A stretch of 64,000 nucleotides of DNA from NCBI GenBank assembly GCA_963752565.1, contig CAVVZC010000002.1, forward strand, positions 186,001 to 250,000. The letters run 5' to 3'. Made by a program: the position numbers and the translations under genes. The stretch comes from UBA11574 sp963752565. Lineage in GTDB: Bacteria; Desulfobacterota; Desulfobacteria; Desulfobacterales; UBA11574. Numbering within the stretch: position 1 is the first letter of the stretch; each line of letters starts with the position of its first letter. This document shows, piece by piece, positions 17,578 to 26,510 of this stretch. A model generated the notes under the pieces. The model made no database searches. It was not told the origin of the DNA and saw nothing but the letters and a program-made list of their open reading frames with translations.

Positions 17578-18129
17578 TCACCAGTGCCGAACAAGACCGA
17601 TGTCCACATGTACAAAATCGGATTTCCGGTAGTACCCTACCCCTCCAGATTTTAACTTCATACAGACGTTTCGCAACCGTCTCGTATCGTAATCCGGGAT
17701 CCGGATGTCGACTGCTTCACCTTGCATGTGTAAACTATGCTTGGCAACATGTTTACTTCTTTTTTGAAGAATGGCGTTTGTTTCAGGAGAACGATATCCG
17801 GAAACAATGTGGAACTGGATCGGCTGGTCAATGGTCATCGAAATGGAATGAAGAAGATTCAGCAGTCCTTTATGGATGTGTCTAACTTCCTCTGTGCGAT
17901 GATCACGGAGGATATGGTCAATTTTTGTCAGTGATTTGGACAAATATTGACCCTGGGCGTAATAACACACATCAAGACTTTCACGGGTGTGCGTGTTATA
18001 CAAGGACAGCATACGTTTTGATCCCAATAACCGATCAATGGAGGCCATGGCCGATACGGGGAATGCGCTGCACAAAGCCGCTTGCGCCCAGATTTTTAAA
18101 AAACGTCTTCGATCTATAGACAAATTCAA
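17578..18129 (-). CDS. Tat-exported MepK/YcbK-like peptidoglycan endopeptidase (DUF882)
   Basis: 183 residues starting with a twin-arginine signal ('SIDRRRFLKIWAQAALCSAF'), so it is exported folded. The M15-like metallopeptidase motifs are complete: 'FHIVSGYRSPETN', then 'KHSLHMQGEAVDIRI' (His and Asp ligands) and 'SDFVHVDIG' (second His). In E. coli MepK cleaves 3-3 crosslinks, which L,D-transpeptidases make, so the convergent L,D-transpeptidase upstream fits as its partner. Confidence 0.9.
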   Translation of the reverse strand: MNLSIDRRRFLKIWAQAALCSAFPVSAMASIDRLLGSKRMLSLYNTHTRESLDVCYYAQGQYLSKSLTKIDHILRDHRTEEVRHIHKGLLNLLHSISMTIDQPIQFHIVSGYRSPETNAILQKRSKHVAKHSLHMQGEAVDIRIPDYDTRRLRNVCMKLKSGGVGYYRKSDFVHVDIGLVRHW

Positions 18130-18321
18130 AGTATTATTTCTGCTCCTAAAAAATTTACCCGTCTATTAAAACAAGCATGATGAAAATTCAACTCCTTTTT
18201 TCCAGAACCCAAAATATGCACAAAATATGCCAGCCTGAATGAATATTTGAAAATCATCCCGGATCACGGTTAAATCCGTTCTGTACGCATCGTAAAAACG
18301 GATCGGCGGCTTTAAAGTATA

Positions 18322-19161
18322 TTATTGTTTTATCTTCCTCTCTCTGTACTGGAGATAAGAATTGCGCATTGCAACGTAAGGATCTACGGACGCTTCTTTT
18401 AATGCCTCATAGTCACCGATATGAAAAGAGGTTCGATTGATGAGGTTAAAACCCCTGACGGCCAGTGACGCCTCAAAAGGTTCAATATAAGTGAGTGGAT
18501 TTAAATATGCGTCACCTATCCTTCCTATAGAATCACGCAGTGTTGAAGGTCCCAGAATCGGCCATACAAGGAAAAATCCATTGCCGACGCCATATTTAGC
18601 GAATGTCTGGCCAAGGTCCTCATCATCGGAAAGATTAAGTAAAGGATATTGACTTGCCGGATCTCCTAATCCAAGGACACCGAGTGTGGTGTTTATAACA
18701 AACCTGCTGAATTCAGATGCGGCAGCACTCGCTTTGCCCTGAAGAATGCAGTTGACAAATCGCATCGGCATCATCAAGTTATAGAAAAAATTTCTCACCC
18801 CGGTCCTGAAAATTTCCGGTGTAATCGCCGTGTACCCTTTTGACAGCGGCTTGAGCACCCAGAAATAAAGCTTGTCATTGAAATGGAACATTCCCTTGTT
18901 CAGGATATACAAAGGATCCGCCACCTCCAATTGAATCGTTTCAAACTCTTCTTCAAAAAACTCGTTTTCAGAATTTTCTTCAACATCCGGATTTTGAGAT
19001 ATCTCTTCTGTCTTGTCAACTGTTGTCGTTCTCTTTTGATCGAGTGCGGCATCGTTGGCTGTTTCATGTGGGGAGTTCAGAGGTTTGTGAGCACAACCGG
19101 TAGATAAAAAAGCAGAAAACAAAAGAATCAATAGCAAGTGGCCCAACAGTTTTTTGCTCAT
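18322..19161 (-). CDS. mlaA: Outer-membrane lipid asymmetry lipoprotein MlaA (VacJ)
   Basis: I start at the ATG at 19161, one base after the RND gene's stop, instead of the longer frame from 19203. The product is 279 residues with a lipobox ('LLFSAFLSTGCAHK') and an acidic linker. The MlaA domain follows: 'VADPLYILNKGMFHFNDKLY', 'GVRNFFYNLMMPMRFVN', 'GLGDPASQYPLL', 'QTFAKYGVGNGFFLVWPILG', 'RDSIGRIGDAYLNPLTY'. MlaA removes mislocalised phospholipid from the outer leaflet. It is the last gene of an mlaC-RND-mlaA operon. Confidence 0.93.
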   Translation of the reverse strand: MSKKLLGHLLLILLFSAFLSTGCAHKPLNSPHETANDAALDQKRTTTVDKTEEISQNPDVEENSENEFFEEEFETIQLEVADPLYILNKGMFHFNDKLYFWVLKPLSKGYTAITPEIFRTGVRNFFYNLMMPMRFVNCILQGKASAAASEFSRFVINTTLGVLGLGDPASQYPLLNLSDDEDLGQTFAKYGVGNGFFLVWPILGPSTLRDSIGRIGDAYLNPLTYIEPFEASLAVRGFNLINRTSFHIGDYEALKEASVDPYVAMRNSYLQYRERKIKQ

Positions 19162-19162
19162 G

Positions 19163-21694
19163 TTAACAAATCCCTTTTGAATGCCCTTTAGCCTCGGATC
19201 CAAAGGGTTTAAAAACGGCTAAGAGTTGGGGCAACAGCGTCAGCGCGGCGATTAAGGCAATGAACATGGCCAATCCTGTCAAAAGCCCGAAGTATATACT
19301 CGGAATAAAATTGGACAAAATCAGAATTGAAAAGCCGATGATGATGGTCACTGACGTATAGTACATTGCGTGGCCGATGCTTCCATGACACCGATGCAAC
19401 GCTCGAATATAATTCTGATCGATTTTAATCTCATGAGCAAACCTGTGAATATAGTGAATGGTATCATCCACAGCTATCCCTACACTGATGGAGGCAATGG
19501 TGATGGTCATCATATCCAGCGGGATATTCAGCCATCCCATAACCCCCAGAACGATCCCGATGGAAAGCAGATTGGGAAAAATGGCGATAAAGGCAATTTT
19601 CAACGACTTGAACAAAATCATAAACATGACCATTAAGGCCAATATAACAACCCCCAGTGTAAGGATTTGAGATCGAAACAGACTCTGCAGCATGTTGTTA
19701 TACAATACCAGCATTCCGCTCAAATGGACACGATCTTGTTTTAATCCGAGTTTGTGCACCAAATCATGGCCGATTTTTTTCAGTAGCTGATTCCGCTTCA
19801 ATGACTTTTCCGAATCCCTGACACGGATTGAAAAACGGACCTGATCGTTCGCTAAAGACACATAAGGTGATAGAGCCATGTCCCTGAACTTAAGGGGAAC
19901 TTGGGTATACAAAAGCGCCAGTTGGAAATCATCCAGAGGTTTGCCGTTGTTGAGCTTTTCGGCAATTTTCACCATGGTTCCCAATGACAGAACCTTACCG
20001 GTTTCCGGAAGGGAATCAAGATAATCATGAATCTTTATAACACGGGCTATCTTGTCGGAAGTAAACCAGTATTTGTCTTGGCTTTGGGCTTCATCAAATT
20101 CATTGAACTCTTCGAATTCATCATTATTTTTCATACCGGATTCAGATGTCGCAACAGGCGCTGTCACTTCAGTTTTTTCTAAATCGACAATAACGTCCAA
20201 AGGGGTGGTACCGCCCAAATCCTGGTCGACAAGCTTCATTCCCTGATAAATTTCAGTGGTATGCTTAAAGTAATCAATAAAGCTGTTCTCAACCGTTAAC
20301 CGGGTTATTCCAACAGCACTGAGTATCAAGGCGATGCCGCTGGCTACCAGGATCATGGTACCGTGTGCTTCGGCAAATCGAGCCAATAATGGCACCAGCG
20401 AAAAATGTGATTTTTTGTTGTTTGACAGTGTGGTTTTGGGCATCAGCATCGACACCGAAGGGAACAGAAGAAATGTCATGACAAGAGAAACCACGATACC
20501 GGCGCTCATCATCCATCCAAAGTTTATAACGGGCAGGATATCACATAGAAGCAGAGAACTGAACCCGGCAATGGTCGTCAACGCAGCATACAGGCAGGGC
20601 TTGCCCATCAACTTAACGGTATCGAGGACAAGCTCACGTTGTTCAGCATCAGGATTTTTAATACAAAGTTCCCGGTAGCGCACAATCAAATGGATCGTTA
20701 TGGCCATGGTAATGATGAGTTGCAGGGATATAAAATTAGACGATATCACGGTGACTTCCCATCCAAATAATCCCAGCAGTCCGATCATTGAGATCGCAGA
20801 AAAAGCACAGCAAATCATCGGCAAAAAAACCCATCGTATCTTTTTAAAAATAATGCTCAGGGTGAGGATCAGAAAAAACAGCACCCCGAGACCAAATACT
20901 TTCAGATCGTTTTTAATAAAACTGATCAAATCGTCTGCGATCATGCTGACACCGCCAAGAAAAAGTTCTGCATCTTGCCGAAAGTTATCCATAATCGCAC
21001 GAATTTCGGCAATGTCTTGGTGCCTTTTCTTCCTCATCTTGTCTCGATGGAGATTAAACTGTTTAACAACTTTCTTAAATTCAGCAGCCTCTTTGGCAGC
21101 CAGTCCTTTTGTTTCCTGTTTTTCTCTGAATTGGTTACGCCGGATCAGCAAATCTTTATAAACTTCATCAACCGGAAAGTAAATCAGTAGGGAAGTGGTC
21201 TTAAGATCGGAACTTACCAGAAGGTTTTGATAAAGCGGACTGTTGTTAAATTCGACTCTCGCCAGTGCTTTATCAACCGTTGGGGATTTAAGTGTCTGAA
21301 TATTTACGGCCAGTTCTTTGAGTGGAACCGGTGGGCTTTCCAGCAAAGGGACATCCAGTATTGACACCACAGACGATACTCTCTTTAAGGCCCTTATTTC
21401 ATCACACAGATGGGACAAGTTTGCCAGTGCTTTATCTGAAAACAGATCATCCCTGGGTGCAAAAGTCATCACCAAATAGTCTTGCAGCCCGTAGCGGGAC
21501 CCAATTAGCCGGGAGTATCGTAAGTCTTTGTCATTCTCGAGCACCAGCGTTTCCGCTGATGCGTCAAGCCTGAAGTTTTTTGCTTGATAGCCTAAAAAAG
21601 CAACTGCCGCAATAATTAACAGAATGGTGAGCTTCGGCCGCTCAATGATGACCTTATCGAAAAACCGCGTTATCAAGGAAGAAAATTTAGCCAT
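19163..21694 (-). CDS. RND/MMPL-superfamily lipid transporter
   Basis: 843 residues built from two MMPL halves. Each has one leading helix, a large periplasmic loop and about five further helices ('GLGVLFFLILTLSIIFKKIR', 'GWLNIPLDMMTITIASISVG'). The second half has the conserved 'ISVGIAVDDTIHYIHRF', as in hopanoid or lipid RND exporters of the HpnN type. A very acidic insert ('NNDEFEEFNEFDEAQSQD') lies in the second periplasmic loop. Placed between mlaC and mlaA, it probably moves lipid across the periplasm alongside them. It replaces the MlaFEDB ABC components, which are absent here. Confidence 0.85.
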   Translation of the reverse strand: MAKFSSLITRFFDKVIIERPKLTILLIIAAVAFLGYQAKNFRLDASAETLVLENDKDLRYSRLIGSRYGLQDYLVMTFAPRDDLFSDKALANLSHLCDEIRALKRVSSVVSILDVPLLESPPVPLKELAVNIQTLKSPTVDKALARVEFNNSPLYQNLLVSSDLKTTSLLIYFPVDEVYKDLLIRRNQFREKQETKGLAAKEAAEFKKVVKQFNLHRDKMRKKRHQDIAEIRAIMDNFRQDAELFLGGVSMIADDLISFIKNDLKVFGLGVLFFLILTLSIIFKKIRWVFLPMICCAFSAISMIGLLGLFGWEVTVISSNFISLQLIITMAITIHLIVRYRELCIKNPDAEQRELVLDTVKLMGKPCLYAALTTIAGFSSLLLCDILPVINFGWMMSAGIVVSLVMTFLLFPSVSMLMPKTTLSNNKKSHFSLVPLLARFAEAHGTMILVASGIALILSAVGITRLTVENSFIDYFKHTTEIYQGMKLVDQDLGGTTPLDVIVDLEKTEVTAPVATSESGMKNNDEFEEFNEFDEAQSQDKYWFTSDKIARVIKIHDYLDSLPETGKVLSLGTMVKIAEKLNNGKPLDDFQLALLYTQVPLKFRDMALSPYVSLANDQVRFSIRVRDSEKSLKRNQLLKKIGHDLVHKLGLKQDRVHLSGMLVLYNNMLQSLFRSQILTLGVVILALMVMFMILFKSLKIAFIAIFPNLLSIGIVLGVMGWLNIPLDMMTITIASISVGIAVDDTIHYIHRFAHEIKIDQNYIRALHRCHGSIGHAMYYTSVTIIIGFSILILSNFIPSIYFGLLTGLAMFIALIAALTLLPQLLAVFKPFGSEAKGHSKGIC

Positions 21695-21743
21695 ATCGAT
21701 CGCTGAAACAGAATTATTCGCGCTGAGAAAGTTAGAAAATCAA

Positions 21744-22325
21744 CTATTTATTCTCCGGTTTTTCAAGTCTCTGCAGGAGTTCATCAATGGTACCTTTGCT
21801 GAGGACCTGGTCAAACTGGGACCGGTATGTCGAAATAATACTGACGCCTTCAACCTCTAAATCATAAATTTTCCAGTCTTTTTTGGATTTATACAGTTTA
21901 TAGATCATGGATATCCTGTTGTTATTTGATATTATTTCAGTCGGTATCCTGACTTTCCTCTTGTTTTGAACCGGTGTTTTAAAGAAAACTTTTTCATCTG
22001 TATAAAGGGATATTTTCTCGAGATACGACGCTCGCAAGCGTTTAATAAAAAGATCGGTGAATTCATCTTTTTTTTCTTCTGAAAGGCCGGGCCAGTATTT
22101 TCGCCCCAGAGATAGTTTGGCCATGAGGCGAAAATCAAACAGCGGTGATACAATTTCCACCAGTTGCTCGTTCTTTTTCTGTGGGTCCAAATCTTTTTGC
22201 TGCAAAACGGCAATTGCTGCATCAAGCTTGGTCTTCAATAACGCTTGCGCTTCGTTTTTATCACTCGCCAAGACGGTTTGTGCTGAAATGAACAAAATGA
22301 GAACCGTATAAATTAAGCGCCTCAT
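21744..22325 (-). CDS. mlaC: Periplasmic phospholipid shuttle MlaC
   Basis: 193 residues with a signal peptide ('LIYTVLILFISAQTVLA') and the MlaC/Ttg2D fold pattern: 'QLVEIVSPLFDFRLMAKLSL', 'GRKYWPGLSEEKKDEFTDLF', 'VEGVSIISTYRSQFDQVLSK', 'GTIDELLQRLEKPENK'. The family carries phospholipid between membranes. It is the first gene of the operon, 49 bp before the RND gene. The upstream 380 bp should contain the promoter. Confidence 0.92.
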   Translation of the reverse strand: MRRLIYTVLILFISAQTVLASDKNEAQALLKTKLDAAIAVLQQKDLDPQKKNEQLVEIVSPLFDFRLMAKLSLGRKYWPGLSEEKKDEFTDLFIKRLRASYLEKISLYTDEKVFFKTPVQNKRKVRIPTEIISNNNRISMIYKLYKSKKDWKIYDLEVEGVSIISTYRSQFDQVLSKGTIDELLQRLEKPENK

Positions 22326-22707
22326 AATTCAATCCTTTATCATTTTTTTTAAATATTTCTAGCCGATATAATTTTTTTATGCAACCATTAAGTTTATCAT
22401 CATTTTATGATTTATTTTGACTATGGGGCTGCCGCTTTGTTGTTTGTTGATCTTAAAAGCCGAACAAGCGTTAACACCAAGTTGACCAAATTGGATCTTG
22501 TGCAGGATTTATGCCAATACATCCAAAAGATATAATGTCTAAATAAATCATAAAATTGAGATCATTACGACTTGAATTTAATAGTTTAATTTAGGGGGAG
22601 AGCGATAGGATGTCAAAATTTTGACTACTATTTGGCAATTGAGAGGTGGAGTAATGGAGAACCAAGTTTTTGCTGGCACCCCAATACTCCAAGTTTTTTT
22701 CATCAAA
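22326..22707. other. Intergenic region upstream of mlaC
   Basis: No gene supported. It lies between the mlaC start and the end of the PEBP gene on the same strand, so it should contain the mla promoter. I saw no clear hairpin or known operator. Confidence 0.35.
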
Positions 22708-23253
22708 TCATCGTTTGTATTTACCCATAAGCTGCACGTGACCGATGATATGGTTTTCCATTGCGTTTATAACCTGCTTTTTTGTGGCTCCGGGCGACAG
22801 ATTCAGCAGGGTATCAAGGGCATATAATTTGAAAAAATATCTGTGAGTGCCACCCGGCGGGCAAGGGCCGCCGTAACCGATTCGGCGAAAATCATTGACC
22901 CCCTGAACCCCGCCCGGTGCCGGATGTTCATCGGGGGTTATACTCTCCGGGAGGTTTTTCGTCTTTGCCGGAATATCATAGTATACCCAGTGCACCCATG
23001 TGCCCATGGGTGCATCCGGATCATCACAGATGAACACGAGACTCTTTGTGCCATCCGGAAGTGAACCCCATTTTAAAGGTGGCGACACATCGGCCCCATC
23101 ACAGGTATATTTGCTGGGTATCATCCCGCCTTCATCAAATGCTGAGCTTGTCAGTTCCATGGTTCCTCCTTCTGCTTTTGTAAAGGGTAACGTAAAAAGA
23201 ATGATGACAAAGAAAAATATCAGACAAAGACTTATGGTATTGTTCTCTTTCAT
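22708..23253 (-). CDS. YbhB/YbcL-type PEBP (Raf kinase inhibitor-like) protein
   Basis: I start at the ATG at 23253, giving 181 residues that begin with a secretion signal ('LIFFFVIILFTLPFTKAEGG'); a longer frame opens at 23325 but lacks sense. PEBP motifs are clear: 'YTCDGADVSPPLKWGSLP', 'FICDDPDAPMGTWVHWVYYD', 'GYGGPCPPGGTHRYFFKLYA'. Bacterial members have no firmly known role and may bind ligands or inhibit proteases. It appears monocistronic. Confidence 0.9.
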   Translation of the reverse strand: MKENNTISLCLIFFFVIILFTLPFTKAEGGTMELTSSAFDEGGMIPSKYTCDGADVSPPLKWGSLPDGTKSLVFICDDPDAPMGTWVHWVYYDIPAKTKNLPESITPDEHPAPGGVQGVNDFRRIGYGGPCPPGGTHRYFFKLYALDTLLNLSPGATKKQVINAMENHIIGHVQLMGKYKR

Positions 23254-23340
23254 AATCTCATTCTTTTTAATTGACGGATTAAAAAAATTTTGAAGCATCA
23301 CATAAACTTTACTCGGATTTCGCACAATATCAAAAGGGCA

Positions 23341-24309
23341 TCATAAATTGTTGGTTGCAAACGCCGCAATCCTCGTTTCATGCCAGTATTCACCGTTCGA
23401 TTTAAAATCCACAAAACCCACATGCCCGCCTGATTTCGGCATTTCAAGAAAAAGATAAGGGGTTTTTTTCGCTTCTTCAACAGGATAACACGCTTCACCC
23501 AAAAATGGGTCGTTCTGAGCGTTAATTAATAGTGCCGGAATGTTGATGTCGGCGAGAAATTGTTTGCAACTGCATTTAGACCAGTAGTCTTTTGCATTTA
23601 AAAACCCGTGAATGGGTGCCGTATATCTGTTGTCAAACGCTTCGAATGTCTTGATTGAATGATAATTCGCATCATTGATTTTACCCGGCATGAGTTGCAT
23701 CTTTAGGCGGATCTTCTTGTGAAACATCCCCAAAAAACGCTTCATGTAAAGCATGTTAGATCTTGCTGCCAGTTTTCTTGAACTGGATTCAAGATCACAG
23801 GGTACTGAAACAGCAGCTGCGTTTTTAATCAAAGAAGACAGGATGTCATTCTTTTCTCCAAGATACATTAACGTTAAATTGCCGCCGACACTGAAACCCA
23901 CAAGTGAAATACACGAATAACGCTTTTTGTCGATCACATGACTCACGACGGTATGAAGGTCTTGTGTAGCACCGCAATGATATGAGCGAATCAGGCGATT
24001 GGGTTCACCGCTGCAACCCCGAAAATTAAAAGCAATACCATCCCACCCTCTCGTGTTAAATGCTTTTATCATTCCAAGTACATACGAACGTCGGGAATGA
24101 CCCTCCAAACCATGTGAAACAATAACCGCCCTGTCTGCACCCACCCGTGAGCAGTCCAGATCAATAAAGTCACGATCAGGTGTGTAAATTCGTTCCCGAA
24201 CATAACTGACACCCTTTACTTTTCTGAAAAGGGTGGGATAAATGGTCTGGAAATGCGCATTTGAAAATAAAAACAATGGATTGTAGTCTGATTTCGAAAT
24301 TAACGGCAT
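23341..24309 (-). CDS. YheT-family alpha/beta hydrolase
   Basis: 322 residues. The start 'SDYNPLFLFSNAHFQTIYPT' is typical of the YheT/EMB8 family. 'AVIVSHGLEGHSRRSYVLGM' forms the oxyanion strand, 'SLVGFSVGGNLTLMYLGE' holds the nucleophile elbow (GFSVGGN, Ser about residue 140), and 'SGGHVGFVDF' the catalytic His. These esterases are cytosolic and their substrates are not settled. It ends 87 bp before the PEBP gene on the same strand, so co-transcription is possible. Confidence 0.88.
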   Translation of the reverse strand: MPLISKSDYNPLFLFSNAHFQTIYPTLFRKVKGVSYVRERIYTPDRDFIDLDCSRVGADRAVIVSHGLEGHSRRSYVLGMIKAFNTRGWDGIAFNFRGCSGEPNRLIRSYHCGATQDLHTVVSHVIDKKRYSCISLVGFSVGGNLTLMYLGEKNDILSSLIKNAAAVSVPCDLESSSRKLAARSNMLYMKRFLGMFHKKIRLKMQLMPGKINDANYHSIKTFEAFDNRYTAPIHGFLNAKDYWSKCSCKQFLADINIPALLINAQNDPFLGEACYPVEEAKKTPYLFLEMPKSGGHVGFVDFKSNGEYWHETRIAAFATNNL

Positions 24310-24458
24310 CTGAAGCGTCCTGGTATGATCATTTCACGTTGAATCTATATTTTTTGCATGATAGGAAAAATTGATCAAGCAACTTTTAATTCAAACGGGT
24401 TTGAAACCGGCGATTAAATAATGTCGGAACATTTTGAAATAAATCTTGTCTAAATCCA

Positions 24459-25067
24459 ATGAATAATCGCATAAAAAAGCCAGGCGGTTCATCCCGCGCG
24501 GACACTGTGTTGATCCTGGCTGTTCAAGCGGGTGATATGGCTGCATTTGACGAACTGGTTCTTAAACACAAAGATCGATTGTTCAACCTGGTCTACTGGT
24601 CCGTGGGAGATTATCAAGACGCCAATGACTGCGCCCAGGAGATCTTTATAAAAGTTTTCAAATCGATAAAAAAATTCAGGTTTGAATCGGCATTTTCCAC
24701 CTGGCTCTATCGGATTGCCATTAACACGTGTAAAAACAGAATAAAATCATCTTCATACAGATGGAAGAAAAAGACTGTTTCACTCGAAACCGCGAATAGC
24801 TCAAAAAACGGCAACCCTTTTTCCGATATTGTAAACGGCGCTCCAACTCCGGTAAAGGCACTTGAAAAAAAGGAGAGAACGATGCGGATTCAAAACGCCA
24901 TCAATTCATTGCCCGAGGAACAAAACCGAGTGGTGGTTCTGCGTGACATCCAGGGACTTTCGTACCAGGATATTTCAGATATCACCGGCCTGAACCTTGG
25001 TACCGTTAAATCGAGGCTCGCAAGGGGAAGGTTGGAGCTGAAAAACCGACTTAAAGGAAGGATATAA
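24459..25067 (+). CDS. ECF-type RNA polymerase sigma factor
   Basis: 202 residues with the two ECF regions. Region 2 is 'DMAAFDELVLKHKDRLFNLV' to 'DANDCAQEIFIKVFKSIKKF', including the YW..AD..AQE-like core contact helix. Region 4 is 'AINSLPEEQNRVVVLRDIQG' to 'DISDITGLNLGTVKSRLARG', with the helix-turn-helix. It resembles the RpoE/SigW-type groups. The next gene, one base after the stop, encodes the matching zinc-finger anti-sigma factor. Confidence 0.93.
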   Translation: MNNRIKKPGGSSRADTVLILAVQAGDMAAFDELVLKHKDRLFNLVYWSVGDYQDANDCAQEIFIKVFKSIKKFRFESAFSTWLYRIAINTCKNRIKSSSYRWKKKTVSLETANSSKNGNPFSDIVNGAPTPVKALEKKERTMRIQNAINSLPEEQNRVVVLRDIQGLSYQDISDITGLNLGTVKSRLARGRLELKNRLKGRI

Positions 25068-25068
25068 A

Positions 25069-26100
25069 ATGGATTGTGCCGGAATTGAGGAATTATTGTC
25101 CGAATATATCGATGGCACTCTAGATGCAAAGGCCGTTCAAGTGGTTGAAAAACACATTTTAGCCTGCTCGAACTGTAAGGAAACGCTTGTTTCATTGAGT
25201 GCAATGGTTGAAGAATTGAACGCTCTTGAACCGGTGAAGGCCCCGGCCGATTTTTTAGAAAAAATCCACCAGCGCATGGAACCGCGTTCAGATTTTAGCC
25301 GGCTCTTCAGGAAACTGTTTGTTCCTTTTAAAATTAAAATTCCATTGCAACTGGCAGCAGCAGCCACCGCATCTATCCTTGTTGTTATGGTTTTAAATCT
25401 TCAAAAATCAGAATATCAGAAGATGCAGCCCCTAAAATCGTCCAAATCCGAATGGTTGGCCGAAAAATCGAAAGCAGATCATCCAACACCTGAGTTTAGA
25501 ACGAAAACAAAACCTCCGGCCCCTGTTCTTGAAGAAGACCCGGGAAGGTTGTCGGACAGCGAACAGAGCGTTCCGGCCCGAAGATCCAGTGTAAATAACC
25601 TCGTTCAACCGTCCATTCAAATGGAATCTGAACCGTCCTCTTCTGTTTTGACAAAGGCTGGGCCATATCCTGGAAAAGGTCAACCCATTGAGCTTGCCCT
25701 GTTGCTCAAACCCTTCGTCATCGGCCGTGCTTATGCACCTGGTGTTGCCATGGAAACAGCACCTTTTCCAGAAAGTGACATAAAAGCGGTTGAAAAAGAG
25801 AGAACCGATAAAGATGCCTCCGGAAGAAAATTTGAGACCAAGCAGAAAAGTCAGGTTGATGATCTGCTCTTCAGGATGAACCATATCATTTTGCCTTTAA
25901 AAGGCCAAATTTTGACAAAGGAATACCACAAACAAACAGATCGATTAACATCGATTCATGTTCAAATACCTGCCAAAAACTATGCATCTTTTTGCAGAGA
26001 ACTCACCCGTTTGGCAGCTTTCAAAACCCCACCGCCCGCCCTTTCCGATGAAAGCTTGGAAACAGTGAGGCTTCTGATCAATTTCACCTTCCCGGAGTAA
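25069..26100 (+). CDS. Zinc-finger anti-sigma factor with long extracytoplasmic domain
   Basis: 343 residues. Residues 1-45 are a zf-HC2 anti-sigma domain ('LSEYIDGTLDAKAVQVVEKH' and 'HILACSNCKETLVSL', giving HxxxCxxC). One membrane helix follows ('LQLAAAATASILVVMVLNL', about residues 92-110). The outer part is long and Pro/Ser-rich, ending in a folded segment 'HVQIPAKNYASFCRELTRLA'. It should hold the ECF factor at the membrane and release it on an envelope signal. AAGGAAGG before the ATG suggests strong coupling. The ECF regulon could include the VIT/VWA gene downstream, but no promoter match was proven. Confidence 0.88.
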   Translation: MDCAGIEELLSEYIDGTLDAKAVQVVEKHILACSNCKETLVSLSAMVEELNALEPVKAPADFLEKIHQRMEPRSDFSRLFRKLFVPFKIKIPLQLAAAATASILVVMVLNLQKSEYQKMQPLKSSKSEWLAEKSKADHPTPEFRTKTKPPAPVLEEDPGRLSDSEQSVPARRSSVNNLVQPSIQMESEPSSSVLTKAGPYPGKGQPIELALLLKPFVIGRAYAPGVAMETAPFPESDIKAVEKERTDKDASGRKFETKQKSQVDDLLFRMNHIILPLKGQILTKEYHKQTDRLTSIHVQIPAKNYASFCRELTRLAAFKTPPPALSDESLETVRLLINFTFPE

Positions 26101-26510
26101 CTCATTCTGATCAGAAAGTTATGTTCAGGCAAAATCCGAATATCGAAATCCGAAACAGAATCGAATATCGAATCTCAAATGATCAAAAACTAACACATTG
26201 AATATCCAATGTTTTTTTTATTTGAATATTTTTATTTTTGTCATTGTTTCGTATTTCGTATTTTTGACCAATAACGCAGGCTTTTCGGTCAAGCACGAAC
26301 TAATGAAATTTTTGGGAACTTTTTTGTAACCGCCTTGTCTAATGAAACCAAAGAACAAAAATTGAGACTTTTTAAATACGGCCCCTCTTGCCTGCCCAGT
26401 TTAATCCGTATTTGCTATTTAACCGGGGCCCAAAACCGGCGTCAGGTGGCACATCCGGCTAAAAACGGAAAACTTATTTTAATCGTCTCAAAATATAGGA
26501 GGTAAAAAAA
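26101..26510. other. Repeat-like intergenic region before the VIT/VWA gene
   Basis: About 400 bp without a gene. It contains repeated short words (AATATCGAAT, CGAATATCGAA, TTTCGTATTTCGTATTTTTG) around 26140-26270. A partial hairpin element at 26392-26432 ends CTATTTAACCGGGG, matching the hairpin at 32457-32488. The promoter for the next gene must also lie here. Confidence 0.45.
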
